Shown: positions 1 to 9,234 of the stretch, one piece after another
How positions within the stretch are numbered: position 1 is the stretch's first letter
Layout of the letters: each line of letters begins with the position of its first letter
DNA from: Petropleomorpha daqingensis
GTDB taxonomy: Bacteria; Actinomycetota; Actinomycetes; Mycobacteriales; Geodermatophilaceae
DNA length: 64,000 bases
Assembly (NCBI RefSeq): GCF_013408985.1
Contig: NZ_JACBZT010000001.1
Coordinates: 2,418,001 to 2,482,000, forward strand
Direction: 5' to 3'
The notes under the pieces: generated by a model
Seen by the model: the letters and a program-made list of their open reading frames with translations, nothing else
The model's database searches: none
Told to the model about the DNA's origin: nothing
Translations under genes and position numbers: made by a program

Positions 1-22
1 TGCTCACTCGCGCACGAGCGGG

Positions 23-904
23 TCAGCTGTGCGGTAGGCGGAACAGGCCGTCGGGGGTCTGCTCGACCAGGCCGTCGGTCAGCAGCGAGTCCAGGCAGCG
101 CGAGCGCTGGACGGCGTCGTCCCATGCCGCGTCCAGCTCCGCCGCCTCGACCGGCTGCGCGGCCGCCCGCAGGACGTCGAGCAGCCGCCCGCGCACCTGC
201 CGGTCGGTGCCGGCGAACTTCTGCACCCGCCGCGGCGGTCCCTCGTGCGCCGGGTACCCGGCGAGCCGCCAGGCACAGCTGTCGCGCACGGGGCAGACGG
301 CGCAGCGTGGCGTCCCGGCCACGCAGACCAGCGCCCCCAATTCCATGGTCGCCACCGAGAAGCGCACCGCGCGCTCCGGATCGGTGGGCGCGAGGGCGGC
401 GATGTCCTCGAGGTCCGCGGCGCGCGCCGTCCCGGCCTCGGCCTTTGCGTGCACCAGCCGGGCCACCACCCGCCGCACGTTCGTGTCGACCACCGGCTGC
501 GGCCGCCCGTAGCCGAAGCACGCGACCGCGCGAGCGGTGTAGGTGCCGATCCCGGGCAGCGCCTCCAGCGTCGGGACGTCGTCCGGCACCACCCCGCCGT
601 GCCGCTCGACGATCGCCAGCGCGGCCTCGCGCAGCCGCAGCGCCCGCCGCGGGTAGCCGAGCTTGCCCCACGCCCGGATCACCTCGGCCGGGGTCTCGGC
701 GGCCAGCGCGGCCGGCGTCGGCCAGCGCGCCATCCAGTCCCGCCAGACCGGCTCGACCCGGGCGACCGGTGTCTGCTGGAGCATCACCTCCGACACCAGC
801 ACCGCCCAGGCGTCGACGTCCGGACGGCGCCACGGCAGGTCCCGCGCCGCCGTCGCGTACCAGTCGACGATCGCCTCACCGGTGTCAGTGGTCGCAGTGC
901 TCAC
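23..904 (-). CDS. mutY: A/G-specific adenine glycosylase MutY
   Basis: This DNA glycosylase removes adenine mispaired with 8-oxoguanine or G in base-excision repair. The helix-hairpin-helix signature LPGIGTYTA lies at about residues 116-124. The catalytic Glu is in SEVMLQQT (Glu39) and the catalytic Asp in VVDTNV (Asp140). A 4Fe-4S loop with C-X6-C-X2-C-X5-C spacing spans Cys194 to Cys210. At 293 residues it lacks most of the MutT-like C-terminal domain of longer MutY proteins, which is normal for actinobacterial forms. It starts with GTG; a CAGACT hexamer lies 8 bases upstream. It opens the conserved mutY-disA-radA neighbourhood. Confidence 0.95.
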   Translation of the reverse strand: MSTATTDTGEAIVDWYATAARDLPWRRPDVDAWAVLVSEVMLQQTPVARVEPVWRDWMARWPTPAALAAETPAEVIRAWGKLGYPRRALRLREAALAIVERHGGVVPDDVPTLEALPGIGTYTARAVACFGYGRPQPVVDTNVRRVVARLVHAKAEAGTARAADLEDIAALAPTDPERAVRFSVATMELGALVCVAGTPRCAVCPVRDSCAWRLAGYPAHEGPPRRVQKFAGTDRQVRGRLLDVLRAAAQPVEAAELDAAWDDAVQRSRCLDSLLTDGLVEQTPDGLFRLPHS

Positions 905-967
905 GAGAGACCAGTCTGCCGCCCGCGGGCAGCGGCGTGCCGGAGCGGTGGCGCGTCGAGCGGCGGT

Positions 968-973
968 TAGCGT
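968..973 (+). promoter_or_regulatory. -10 hexamer for a leaderless start
   Basis: TAGCGT is followed by exactly 7 bases and the GTG at 981, with no ribosome binding site. This suggests transcription begins at or next to the start codon. Confidence 0.5.
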
Positions 974-980
974 CCCGGCC

Positions 981-1643
981 GTGTTGCACCCGGTCGGCCC
1001 GCTCCCGGCCTCCGTCTACTGGCGGCGCCGGGTCCTGGTGCTGACCCTGCTGGTGTCGGTGCTCGGCGGTGGGGGATGGGTCGGCTACGCGGTCGCCACC
1101 GGCCGGTTCGACGACGGGACGACGACGGTCGCGGCCACGTCGTCGGCGCCGCCGGCCACCCCTGCCCTCGAGCGCGTCGTCCCGTCGCTGGCCGGCGTGC
1201 AGCTCCCGACGGGCGCCGCCTCGACGACGGCGAACCCGCCGTCCACCGCGGCCGCGGGTCCGTGCACCGACGACATGATCACCGTCGAGGTCCGCGCGCC
1301 CGCCGGCGTCGCGGTGGGGACGCAGGCCACCTTCGTGCTGCTCGTCTCCAACGTCGCGACGGTGCCCTGCATCCGGTCGTTCGACGAGCAGTTGCAGGAG
1401 CTGGTGCTGCGAGACCTCGCCGGCAACCGGATCTGGGGCAGCCACGACTGCCGCGCCGACACCAGCGACGTCCGGCGCACGCTCGCGCCGGCTGAGGTGG
1501 TCAGCTTCTCGGTCGAGTGGAGCGGCCTGACGAGTGAGCCGACCTGCACCGCACCGCGGATGCCGCCACCGCCCGGCGCCTATCTGCTCCAGGGCCGGCT
1601 GGGCACCGAGAACAGCGCCGTCGCCCAGATCTCGATCGCCTAG
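981..1643 (+). CDS. Membrane-anchored extracytoplasmic protein of unknown function
   Basis: The product is 220 residues. An Arg-rich cytosolic N-terminus leads into one membrane segment (about residues 17-40), a Ser/Thr/Pro/Ala-rich linker, then a globular beta-rich domain with several cysteines, probably outside the cell. I do not recognise the family; the domain resembles the Ig-like domains of actinobacterial surface proteins only in general character. The reading frame stays open far upstream, but GTG 981 is chosen because a leaderless -10 precedes it and the upstream translation is antisense to mutY. Its TAG stop shares CTAG with the opposing disA stop. Confidence 0.75.
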   Translation: MLHPVGPLPASVYWRRRVLVLTLLVSVLGGGGWVGYAVATGRFDDGTTTVAATSSAPPATPALERVVPSLAGVQLPTGAASTTANPPSTAAAGPCTDDMITVEVRAPAGVAVGTQATFVLLVSNVATVPCIRSFDEQLQELVLRDLAGNRIWGSHDCRADTSDVRRTLAPAEVVSFSVEWSGLTSEPTCTAPRMPPPPGAYLLQGRLGTENSAVAQISIA

Positions 1644-2725
1644 CTGTAGCGGTCGAGGATCGAGGTCTCGGCCAGCCGGGAGAGCCCTTCGCGGATCCCC
1701 CGGGCGCGGGCCTCGCCGACGCCGTCGACGGCCAGCAGGTCCTCGATCGTCGCGGCGAGCAGCTTCTGCAGACCGCCGAAGTGGTCGACCAGGCGGTCGA
1801 TGATGCCGGCGGGCAGGCGCGGCACCCGGGCCAGCAGCCGGTAGCCGCGCGGGCTGACCGGCGAGTCGAGCGCGTCGGGCGAGGTCGGCAGGCCGTAGCA
1901 GCGGGCCACGGCGGACAGGTCGAGCAGCTCGGTGGCCGACAGCGCGCGCAGGTCGGTGAGCACCTGGTCGATCGTGCGAGGACGGCGACCGCCGGCGGGC
2001 AGGTAGTCGCGGACCAGCAGCCCGCGGTCCTCCTCGACGCCGGCGAGCATCTCGTCGAGCTGCAGCGCGAGCAGCCGGCCGTCGGTGCCGAGCTCGACGA
2101 CGAAGCCCTCGATCTCGTCGGCGATCCGCCGCACCATCTCCAGCCGCTGGCTGACGCTCATCGCGTCGCGGACGGTGACGAGGTCCTCGATCTCCAGGGC
2201 CGACAGCGTGCTGGCGACCTCGTCGAGCCGCAGCTTGTAGCGCTCGAGCGCGGCCAGGGCCTGGTTGGCGCGGGCCAGGATCGTCGTCGGGTGCTCGAGG
2301 GTGTAGCGCCGGCCGGCCACGTAGACGCTGATGATGTGCATCGACTGGCTGACCGAGATCACCGGGAAGCCGGTCTGGATCGCCACCCGCTCGGCGGTGC
2401 GGTGCCGGGTGCCGGACTCCTCGGTCGGGATCGTCGGGTCGGGCATGAGGTGCACACCCGCGCGGACGATCCGGGTGCCGTCGTAGGAGACGATGACCGC
2501 GCCGTCCATCTTGGCCAGCTCACGCAGCCGGGTGGCCGACAGCGCCACGTCCAGGGCGAAGCCGCCGGTGCACAGCGACTCGACGACCCGGTCGTAGCCC
2601 AGCACGATCAGCGCGCCCGTCCGCCCGGCGAGGATGCGCTCGAGACCGTCGCGCAGCGCGGTTCCCGGTGCGATGCGGCCGAGGAGGTCGCGCAGCGCAG
2701 CCTCGGGGTCCACAGCGGGGGGCAC
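1640..2725 (-). CDS. disA: DNA integrity scanning diadenylate cyclase DisA
   Basis: DisA makes cyclic di-AMP from two ATP and couples this to sensing of branched DNA. The N-terminal DAC domain carries both diagnostic motifs, DGA at residues 74-76 and RHR at 107-109 (in GTRHRTAER). A helical linker follows and the C-terminus has RuvA-like helix-hairpin-helix motifs ([15 protein letters not shown]). At 361 residues it is full length. The GTG start has AGGAG about 7 bases upstream. It lies downstream of radA on the same strand, the usual arrangement; in Bacillus RadA restrains DisA activity. Confidence 0.96.
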   Translation of the reverse strand: MPPAVDPEAALRDLLGRIAPGTALRDGLERILAGRTGALIVLGYDRVVESLCTGGFALDVALSATRLRELAKMDGAVIVSYDGTRIVRAGVHLMPDPTIPTEESGTRHRTAERVAIQTGFPVISVSQSMHIISVYVAGRRYTLEHPTTILARANQALAALERYKLRLDEVASTLSALEIEDLVTVRDAMSVSQRLEMVRRIADEIEGFVVELGTDGRLLALQLDEMLAGVEEDRGLLVRDYLPAGGRRPRTIDQVLTDLRALSATELLDLSAVARCYGLPTSPDALDSPVSPRGYRLLARVPRLPAGIIDRLVDHFGGLQKLLAATIEDLLAVDGVGEARARGIREGLSRLAETSILDRYS

Positions 2726-2817
2726 GAGCGCTCCTGACGGTCGAGAACGGGCGGGGTGAGTCTACGTGCCCATCGTGACGTCGTTCCGGATCGGCATCGT
2801 GCGAGCGCGAGACGACC

Positions 2818-4188
2818 TCAGGCGCGGAACAGCCGGTCGAACGCCGTGCCGAGGTCGGGCACCTCGATCAGCCGCATGCCGGGGGGCGGCGATCCGGCGT
2901 CCTCGGGGACCAGCGCGACCTTGTAGCCATGGCGGGACGCCTCGGCCAGCCGCCGGCCGAGCCCTCCGACCCGGCGGATCTCGCCGGACAGACCCACCTC
3001 GCCGAGGGCCACCAGCCCGTGGGGCAGCGGCTCGTCCTTGGCCGCCGAGGCGATCGCGATGGCCAGCGCGAGGTCGGCCGCCGGCTCGATGATCCGCACC
3101 CCGCCGACCGAGGCGGCGAAGACGTCGGCGTCGGCCAGCTTCACCCCGCCGCGGCGCTCGACGACGGCGTTGACCATGGCCACCCGCTGCGAGTCCAGCC
3201 CGCTGACCGCCCGCCGCGGCGACCCGCCGCCGCCGGAGGAGGCGACCAGGGCCTGCACCTCGGCCAGAAGCGGACGGCTGCCCTCGAGCGTCACGGTGAC
3301 GCAACTGCCGGGGACCGGGGCCGGCCGGCGGGAGACGAACAGCGCGGAGGGGTCGGGCACGCCGACGACGCCGGAGTCGCCGATCTCGAAGCAGCCGATC
3401 TCGTCGGCCGGGCCGAAGCGGTTCTTGGCGGCGCGGATCAGCCGCAGCGTGGAGTGCCGCTCGCCGTCGAAGGAGATGACGACGTCGACGAGGTGCTCCA
3501 GCGCGCGGGGCCCGGCGATCGCGCCGTCCTTGGTCACGTGGCCGACGAGGATCGTGGTCATGCCGCGGGACTTGGCGACCCCGGTGAGCGCGCTGGCGAC
3601 CGCGCGCACCTGGGTGGCGCCGCCGTCGGTGCCGTCGACCGCGGGGGAGCGGACGGTCTGCACGCTGTCGAGCACCAGCAGCGTCGGCGCAACCGCCTCG
3701 ACGTGCGCGAGGACGGCGGACAGCTCGGTCTCGGCCGCCAGGTACAACCGCTCGTGCAGCGCCCCGATGCGCTCGGCCCGCAGCCGGACCTGGGCGGCGG
3801 ACTCCTCGCCGGAGACCACGAGCGTCGGGCCGTTCGCCTCGGCCACCTTGTGGGCGACCTCGAGCAGCAGCGTCGACTTGCCCACGCCCGGCTCGCCCGC
3901 GACCAGCAGCACGGCGCCGGGCACCAGGCCGCCGCCCAGCACCCGGTCGAACTCGGGGATGCCTGTGGGCACGGCCTGCGCCTCGGCCAGGTCCACCTGC
4001 GCGATCGGCCGGGCCGGAGCGGTCACCGGGCCGGCCGCGACCGCGCGCAGCGGTGACGCCGGCGCCCCGACCTCCTGCAGCGTCCCCCACGCCTGGCACT
4101 CGGGGCAGCGACCGACCCACTTGGCCGAGCCGTAGCCGCACTCGGTGCAGCGGTGGGCGGGACGGGACTTCACTCCGGCGGGTGGCAC
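2818..4188 (-). CDS. radA: DNA repair protein RadA (Sms)
   Basis: RadA is a RecA-like ATPase that drives branch migration during homologous recombination. The N-terminal zinc finger uses Cys14, Cys17, Cys28 and Cys31. Walker A is GEPGVGKST at about 98-106, the RadA-specific KNRFG motif is present, and the C-terminal third is the Lon-protease-like domain. The 456-residue length is typical. I keep the GTG at 4188 because TACCGT lies 6 bases upstream (leaderless pattern); a second in-frame GTG at 4173 cannot be excluded. Confidence 0.96.
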   Translation of the reverse strand: MPPAGVKSRPAHRCTECGYGSAKWVGRCPECQAWGTLQEVGAPASPLRAVAAGPVTAPARPIAQVDLAEAQAVPTGIPEFDRVLGGGLVPGAVLLVAGEPGVGKSTLLLEVAHKVAEANGPTLVVSGEESAAQVRLRAERIGALHERLYLAAETELSAVLAHVEAVAPTLLVLDSVQTVRSPAVDGTDGGATQVRAVASALTGVAKSRGMTTILVGHVTKDGAIAGPRALEHLVDVVISFDGERHSTLRLIRAAKNRFGPADEIGCFEIGDSGVVGVPDPSALFVSRRPAPVPGSCVTVTLEGSRPLLAEVQALVASSGGGGSPRRAVSGLDSQRVAMVNAVVERRGGVKLADADVFAASVGGVRIIEPAADLALAIAIASAAKDEPLPHGLVALGEVGLSGEIRRVGGLGRRLAEASRHGYKVALVPEDAGSPPPGMRLIEVPDLGTAFDRLFRA

Positions 4189-4194
4189 TCCCGG

Positions 4195-4200
4195 ACGGTA
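4195..4200 (-). promoter_or_regulatory. -10 hexamer for radA
   Basis: TACCGT on the minus strand is separated by 6 bases from the radA GTG, fitting a leaderless transcript. Confidence 0.45.
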
Positions 4201-4248
4201 ACGCCGGGAACCGACAGTTCCGGGGAAGCGGTCAGGGGCGGCAGAGCG

Positions 4249-4908
4249 TCAGCCGTTGCCGCCGCCGGCCTCGGTGCCCGGGGTGTCGCCCTCGGAGGAC
4301 TCGTGGAAGTTGAAGGTGCTGGTCTGCGGCACGTTCGACGCCGGGACCGCCACCGGGACGGCGATCGTGACGTCACCGGCCTTCTCGAAGGTGAACGTCA
4401 GGTCCATGGTCTGGGCCGGGGCGAGCTCCTGGCCGAGGGAGACCAGGGTCACCGTCGGGGCGTTCTCGCCGAGGTAGACCCCCGAGCCGGCCGGGATCGT
4501 GATGTCCAGGGCCCGGGCGCCGCCGCTGGTGGTCGCCTGCGCCGGGGCGGACGTGGTGGTGGCGGCCGCGGACCCGGACGGCGAGGCGGAGACGGTGCCG
4601 GACGCCGAGCCGGTCACCCGCACCTCGGAGAAGCCGGTGCCCTTGATGCCGACCAGCGCGTCGTCCTCGGTCCCCGAGTTGACGATCGACATCTGCAGCT
4701 CGGCGTCCTCACCCGGGGCGTAGCTGCCGTCGGTGGGGTAGGCCAGCTGCACCCCGCGCAGCGTCAGGTCGCCGACCTCGACCGACGGCCCCACCTTGTC
4801 GCGCTGCTGGGAGGACGTCTGGTTGACCTGCCCGGCGCTGCACGCCGTGATCACCAGCGGCGAGAACAGCAGGACACCCACCGTGGCGGCGCGCAGTGCG
4901 CGGTTCAC
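4249..4908 (-). CDS. LpqE-type lipoprotein
   Basis: This is a 219-residue secreted lipoprotein. The signal peptide ends in a lipobox, VITAC, about 23 residues from the start. The mature part is beta-rich with a Ser/Ala/Thr-rich insert and an acidic/Gly-rich tail. Position between radA and carD matches LpqE (Rv3584) of mycobacteria, whose family is distantly related to copper-chaperone-like periplasmic domains; I see no clear copper motif here. GTG 4908 is chosen over the upstream ATG at 5013 because GGGAGG lies about 10 bases before it and the signal peptide then begins at the N-terminus. Confidence 0.8.
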   Translation of the reverse strand: MNRALRAATVGVLLFSPLVITACSAGQVNQTSSQQRDKVGPSVEVGDLTLRGVQLAYPTDGSYAPGEDAELQMSIVNSGTEDDALVGIKGTGFSEVRVTGSASGTVSASPSGSAAATTTSAPAQATTSGGARALDITIPAGSGVYLGENAPTVTLVSLGQELAPAQTMDLTFTFEKAGDVTIAVPVAVPASNVPQTSTFNFHESSEGDTPGTEAGGGNG

Positions 4909-5107
4909 AGCCGTCGACCTCCCAGGCACGTGCCGGCCACCGGACGCCCGGTGGCTCGACGGGATGGCTTCCCCAAGACGGGGCGAGCCTAACGGTCGGC
5001 CCGGGCGCTTCATCCGGAGGGAAGGGTGCCGCGCCGTGCGATCTCCGGTCCGGCCGGTTTCCCGCCGATGGATAGCAGAGCGGGGAGACCGGGAGGAGGT
5101 GGACGGC

Positions 5108-5719
5108 GTGCGGACGGGACTGCCCTTCGACGACGTGCTCGCGGCGGCCCAGGCGGGCGCGGCGTGGGCGTTCGAGCGGCTCTACCGCGAGCTGGCGCCC
5201 GCGGTGACCGGCTACCTGCGCCTGCACGGCGCCGTCGAGCCCGACGACCTGGCCAGCGAGACCTTCCTCGGCGTCTTCACCGGGCTGGCGACGTTCAGCG
5301 GCGACGAGGCCGGCCTGCGTGCCTGGGTGTTCACCATCGCCCACCGCCGGTTGATGGACGACTGGCGGCGGCGCAGCCGGCGTCCGCAGCTCGCCGACGA
5401 ACCGGGGGACCTGACGGCGCACCTCGGTGGCGACGTCGAGGACGACGTCCTGACCCGCCTCGGCGCCGAGACCGTGCACCGGCTGTGCGGCGAGCTGCCC
5501 ACCGACCAGCGCTCCGTGCTGCTGCTGCGCATCCTCGCCGACCTCACGGTGGAGCAGGTGGCCGACGTGCTGGACAAGAGCGTCCCGTCGGTCAAGGCCC
5601 TGCAGCGCCGCGGCCTGCGCGCGCTGCGGGACCGGCTGGAGCGCGAGAACTCCACCGAACGAGTGGGTGCGCCACGCGCACCCTTCCGGACCGATCCGGC
5701 GATGACGAGGGCGAGATGA
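5108..5719 (+). CDS. ECF-family RNA polymerase sigma factor
   Basis: The 203-residue product has region 2 (about residues 20-90, with LAWxFTIAHRR-like helix 2.4 and DDWRRRSRR) and region 4 (about 120-180, with DQRSVLLLRILADLTVEQVADVL and a recognition helix rich in Ser/Val/Lys/Arg). It would direct RNA polymerase to a small regulon. The GTG at 5108 follows GGAGGAGG by about 8 bases; frame extensions upstream overlap the divergent lipoprotein and are not needed. Its TGA overlaps the ATG of the next gene (ATGA), so a single-span membrane protein is probably its translationally coupled regulator. Confidence 0.9.
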   Translation: MRTGLPFDDVLAAAQAGAAWAFERLYRELAPAVTGYLRLHGAVEPDDLASETFLGVFTGLATFSGDEAGLRAWVFTIAHRRLMDDWRRRSRRPQLADEPGDLTAHLGGDVEDDVLTRLGAETVHRLCGELPTDQRSVLLLRILADLTVEQVADVLDKSVPSVKALQRRGLRALRDRLERENSTERVGAPRAPFRTDPAMTRAR

Positions 5720-6570
5720 CCACAGCAGCCGACGACGCGACGGTCGAGGAGGCCTTCGAGGCCTTCCTCGCGCGCCGACCCGTCCCCGGGCAGGGGGCCT
5801 CCGTGGCCGCCTTCGCCGAGGCGGTCCGCTCGTCCGCGTCCGCTCCCGGGCGGCCGAACGCGGCGCTCGCCGACCTGCTGGCGAACGGTCTGCTCACCGA
5901 CCAGCCGATCCGGTCCGCCCGGACGGCTCCTCGCAGACGGAGACGCGCCGCCATGTTCTTCCCCGCCCTGCTGGCCAAGATCGTGTCCGCGGGCGCCGTC
6001 GCCCAGGCGGCCACCGGCGCCGGCATCGTGTTCGTGGCCTTCACCGGCGCCGGGGTGGCCGGCGCGCTGCCGGACTCCCTGCAGCACGGCTTCGCGACCG
6101 TCGCCTCCACGGTGGGCATCCAGGTCGAGGACCCGCAGCAGACCGACGACGTGGCGCCGGTTCCCCCGGCGACGTCCGCCCCGACCGGCACCGAGGTGGA
6201 CGGGTCGGGGACGACGACGGACGCCGGTGACGACACCGCGGCGCCCGCGACCGACGACGGGTACACGCTCGAGGACTGGGAGAAGGGCCCGGCCGAGGGG
6301 CAGCCGTTCGGCGACTGGGTGAGCGAGGGCGCTCGTCACGGCTACGCCGACGGCGCCGTCATCAGCCGCGAGGCCCACGAGAAGGGCATCGTGCTGCCGG
6401 ACGACACGGCCGCGACCACCGAGGGCTCCGGTGACGACGCCGAGCAGACCTCCGCACCGACGGCCGGCAACCAGCGGAGCGGCCACGGGAACAGCGGGAG
6501 CGCCCACGGCTCCGGTGGCTCGGGCAGCGGCCGCTCCGGCGGCCACGGTCCCGGCCACGGGGACGACTGA
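5716..6570 (+). CDS. Single-span membrane protein coupled to the ECF sigma factor (putative anti-sigma)
   Basis: The product is 284 residues: a cytosolic helical N-terminus (about 1-80) with an Arg-rich patch before the membrane, one or two hydrophobic segments (about 85-125), an acidic Thr/Asp/Pro-rich outer region and a Gly/Ser/His-rich tail. The ATGA overlap with the sigma gene suggests an anti-sigma or sensor partner. I see no zinc-binding HxxxCxxC motif of classical ZAS anti-sigma factors. The hydrophobic region is clearly related to that of the orphan protein at 36476-37084 (shared AKI-SA--VAQ and TGA--AG-LP pattern). Function is inferred from context. Confidence 0.75.
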   Translation: MTTAADDATVEEAFEAFLARRPVPGQGASVAAFAEAVRSSASAPGRPNAALADLLANGLLTDQPIRSARTAPRRRRRAAMFFPALLAKIVSAGAVAQAATGAGIVFVAFTGAGVAGALPDSLQHGFATVASTVGIQVEDPQQTDDVAPVPPATSAPTGTEVDGSGTTTDAGDDTAAPATDDGYTLEDWEKGPAEGQPFGDWVSEGARHGYADGAVISREAHEKGIVLPDDTAATTEGSGDDAEQTSAPTAGNQRSGHGNSGSAHGSGGSGSGRSGGHGPGHGDD

Positions 6571-6573
6571 CCC

Positions 6574-7431
6574 CTACGCGACCGCCGCGCCCCCGGCGAG
6601 CAGCAGGACCACGTCCAGCACGGTCAGCAGCATCACGGCCGGGAAGGCCAGCCCTCGCCAGCGCGGCGTGCCGGCGAGGGCGGCCACGGCGACGGCGGGC
6701 ACCGCCACCAGCAGGCCGACCCAGGCCGCAACCGTCGGTGGTCCGGGCGGACCGAACACCAGCAGCAGGGACGCCGCCCCGAGCAGCGCCGCGCCGATCA
6801 CCGCGGAGACGACCGGGCCCAGCCGGTGCGGCAGCCCCCGGACGCCCGTCGCCAGGTCGTCCTCGAGGTCGGGGGCGACGTTGGCCAGGTGGGCCGCCCC
6901 GCCCAGCGCGGCGCCCGCGCCGATCAGCCACCACGGCGCGATGGGGGTGCCGGGCGCGGCCGCCACCACGCCGGCCGGCAGGGCCCCGAACCCCACCAGG
7001 TAGGGCAGACCCGACAGCACCGTCCGTTTCAGTCCGGCGTTGTAGGCCCACCCGCTGGCGACGAGGAGGAGCAGCAGGAGTCCGGGCACGAGCCCGAGGA
7101 GCAGCGACAGGACGACGGCCAGCGCGACCGCGGCGAGCGCCAGAGCGCGCAGCAGCGTGGGGCTCACCGCGCCCTGGACGACCGGTTTGTCGGCCCGCGC
7201 GACCACCCGGTCGCGGTCGGCGTCGAGCCAGTCGTTGCTCCAGCCGATCGAGGCCTGACCAGCGAGGACGGCGACGCAGAGGAGGGTCGTGCGGGCCCCT
7301 CCGACCCCCGCCGCGACCCCCAGCAGGGTGGCCACGAGGGTGACCGCGACGGTCGGGCCGAGGTGCGTGGCCAGCACCAGGCCGCGGACCAGGCCCCCGG
7401 CCCGCGGTCGCCCGACAGGCACATCGGCCAC
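6574..7431 (-). CDS. UbiA-family prenyltransferase
   Basis: This is a 285-residue integral membrane protein with about eight to nine hydrophobic helices. The first Asp-rich motif is NDWLDADRD (Asn66 to Asp74) and the second is the DLEDD segment in loop 6; both bind Mg-prenyl diphosphate in UbiA enzymes. It transfers a prenyl chain to an aromatic or polar acceptor; the acceptor cannot be told from sequence, and no quinone or heme genes adjoin it. GTG 7431 is preceded by GGAGGGG about 10 bases upstream. It ends 3 bases from the opposing membrane-protein gene. Confidence 0.88.
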   Translation of the reverse strand: MADVPVGRPRAGGLVRGLVLATHLGPTVAVTLVATLLGVAAGVGGARTTLLCVAVLAGQASIGWSNDWLDADRDRVVARADKPVVQGAVSPTLLRALALAAVALAVVLSLLLGLVPGLLLLLLVASGWAYNAGLKRTVLSGLPYLVGFGALPAGVVAAAPGTPIAPWWLIGAGAALGGAAHLANVAPDLEDDLATGVRGLPHRLGPVVSAVIGAALLGAASLLLVFGPPGPPTVAAWVGLLVAVPAVAVAALAGTPRWRGLAFPAVMLLTVLDVVLLLAGGAAVA

Positions 7432-7516
7432 GCTGTGTCAACCCCTCCGCCCTAGTTCATCTGCCTTCTGACCTGCGAATTTACGGCTCGACTCCGGTCC
7501 GCTCGTGAATCTTCCG

Positions 7517-7525
7517 TGGTAAAGT
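7517..7525 (+). promoter_or_regulatory. Extended -10 promoter of carD
   Basis: TGG-TAAAGT matches an extended -10 element (TGn plus TAAAGT at 7520-7525). No good -35 is visible. Initiation near 7532 would give a leader of about 20 bases including a purine-rich ribosome site (GAAAGGGG) before the ATG at 7553. Confidence 0.5.
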
Positions 7526-7552
7526 GGATGCAGCGAAAGGGGTCACACACAC

Positions 7553-8035
7553 ATGGGCTTCACTGTCGGCGAGACCGTCGTCTACCCGCACCACGGTGCG
7601 GCGCTCATCGAGGCGATCGAGAAGCGTGTCATCAAGGGTGAAGAGAAGGCCTACCTCGTGCTCAAGGTCGCTCAGGGCGACCTGACGGTGCGTGTGCCGG
7701 CCGACAACGCGGAGATCGTCGGCGTGCGTGACGTCGTCGGTCAGGAGGGCCTGAACCGGGTGTTCGAGGTGCTGCGTGCCCCGCACACCGAGGAGCCGAC
7801 CAACTGGTCGCGCCGGTACAAGGCCAACCTGGAGAAGCTCGCCTCCGGCGACGTGAACAAGGTCGCCGAGGTCGTGCGTGACCTGTGGCGCCGGGACAAG
7901 GACCGCGGCCTGTCCGCCGGCGAGAAGCGCATGCTCTCCAAGGCCCGCCAGATCCTGGTCAGCGAGCTCGCGCTCGCCGAGGGCACCAACGAGGACAAGG
8001 CCGAGGTCCTCCTCGACGAGGTCCTCGCCAGCTGA
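7553..8035 (+). CDS. carD: RNA polymerase-binding transcription regulator CarD
   Basis: CarD is the essential actinobacterial regulator that binds the RNA polymerase beta subunit and stabilises the open promoter complex, notably at rRNA promoters. Residues 1-55 form the Tudor-like polymerase-interacting domain ([10 protein letters not shown]). The C-terminal helical DNA-binding domain carries the wedge tryptophan at residue 85 (NWSRRYK). The 160-residue length matches the mycobacterial protein. It is followed by ispD-ispF, as in M. tuberculosis. Confidence 0.97.
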   Translation: MGFTVGETVVYPHHGAALIEAIEKRVIKGEEKAYLVLKVAQGDLTVRVPADNAEIVGVRDVVGQEGLNRVFEVLRAPHTEEPTNWSRRYKANLEKLASGDVNKVAEVVRDLWRRDKDRGLSAGEKRMLSKARQILVSELALAEGTNEDKAEVLLDEVLAS

Positions 8036-8077
8036 GCTCGCGCGTCGAGCTCACCCAGTAGTTCCCAGACCGCTCCC

Positions 8078-8740
8078 GTGCACGCTGTCGGCATCGTCGC
8101 AGCGGCCGGGAGCGGTCTGCGTCTCGGGAGCGGTCGCCCGAAGGCACTCGTCCCGCTCGGTGGTCGCCCGCTCGTGGCCTGGGCCGTGGCCACGCTGCTC
8201 GACGGTGGCGTCGACGAGGTGGTCGTGGCCGCTCCCGCCGCCGATCACGAGGAGTTCGCGCGGGCCCTGCCGGCCGGCATCCGGCTGGTGGTCGGCGGCG
8301 CGACCCGCACAGACTCGGTCAGGGCCGCGCTGGGCGCCGTTCCCGGCGATGCGGGAGCAGTCCTGGTGCACGACGCCGCCCGGCCGCTGACCCCGCCCGA
8401 CGTCGTCGGCCGTGTGCTCGCCGCCCTGGCCGCCGGTGCGCCCGCCGTCGTCCCGGTGCTGCCGGTGGTCGACACCACCGTGGTGGTGGACGACGACGGC
8501 GTGGTCACCGACGCCGTCCCCCGGGCCCCGCTGCGCCGCGTGCAGACCCCGCAGGGGTTCTCCCGCGTCGTGCTCGCCGAGGCCTACGACGACCTGCCCG
8601 AGGGTGTGGAGCTGACCGACGACGCCGCCGTGGTCCGCGCGCTGGGCGTCCCGGTGCGCACCGTGGCCGGCGACGAGCGGGCCACGAAGATCACCGTCGC
8701 GCACGACCTCGCCCTGGCCGAGCTGCAGGTGGCCCGGTGA
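8078..8740 (+). CDS. ispD: 2-C-methyl-D-erythritol 4-phosphate cytidylyltransferase
   Basis: IspD couples MEP with CTP to give CDP-ME in the non-mevalonate isoprenoid pathway. The N-terminal [16 protein letters not shown] motif binds CTP, and VHDAARPL and RRVQTPQGF are family signatures. The 220-residue length is normal. It starts with GTG 43 bases after carD. Its stop overlaps the ispF start (GTGA), so the two consecutive-pathway enzymes are translationally coupled. Confidence 0.95.
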   Translation: MHAVGIVAAAGSGLRLGSGRPKALVPLGGRPLVAWAVATLLDGGVDEVVVAAPAADHEEFARALPAGIRLVVGGATRTDSVRAALGAVPGDAGAVLVHDAARPLTPPDVVGRVLAALAAGAPAVVPVLPVVDTTVVVDDDGVVTDAVPRAPLRRVQTPQGFSRVVLAEAYDDLPEGVELTDDAAVVRALGVPVRTVAGDERATKITVAHDLALAELQVAR

Positions 8741-9234
8741 CCGAGCTGCCCCGGGTCGGCCTCGGCACCGACGTGCACCCGATCGAGCCCGGCCGCCCGT
8801 GCCGGCTGGCCGGGCTCGACTGGCCCGGCGTGGACGGCTGCGCGGGTCACTCCGACGGCGACGTCGTCGCACATGCGCTGACCGACGCCGTCCTGTCCGC
8901 CGCCGGGCTCGGTGACATCGGCGGGCTGCTCGGCACCGACGACCCGCGCTGGGCGGGCGCGAGCGGCGTCGCCGTCCTGGAGCACGTCCGCGAGACCCTT
9001 GCCGCCGCCGGGTGGCAGGTCGGCAACGCGACGGTGCAGCTGATCGCGCCCTCCCCGAAGATCGGGCCGCGGCGGGCCGAGGCGGAGGCCGGGCTCTCGG
9101 CGGCCCTGGGGGCACCGGTGAGCGTGAGCGCGACGACCACCGACGGGCTCGGCCTCACCGGGCGCGGCGAGGGGCGCGCGGCGATCGCGACCGCGCTGGT
9201 GGTCCGGGCGGAGGTCAGGCCGGCGTCAGCGTGA
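8737..9234 (+). CDS. ispF: 2-C-methyl-D-erythritol 2,4-cyclodiphosphate synthase
   Basis: IspF cyclises CDP-ME 2-phosphate to MEcPP. Metal ligands Asp12 and His14 (GTDVHPI) and His46 (in the [13 protein letters not shown] segment) are present, and the C-terminal [14 protein letters not shown] substrate loop is intact. The length of 165 residues is typical. The last 20 bases overlap tail-to-tail with the kinase gene on the other strand. Confidence 0.95.
   Translation: MTELPRVGLGTDVHPIEPGRPCRLAGLDWPGVDGCAGHSDGDVVAHALTDAVLSAAGLGDIGGLLGTDDPRWAGASGVAVLEHVRETLAAAGWQVGNATVQLIAPSPKIGPRRAEAEAGLSAALGAPVSVSATTTDGLGLTGRGEGRAAIATALVVRAEVRPASA

Noticed and set aside
4909-5013. Longer start at 5013 for the LpqE-type lipoprotein
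   Set aside because: It would place 35 hydrophilic residues before the signal peptide; GTG 4908 has a ribosome site and gives a normal lipoprotein.
7434-7439. TTGACA on the minus strand as a -35 box
   Set aside because: It lies 4 bases before the UbiA start, far too close for a -35, and points away from carD.
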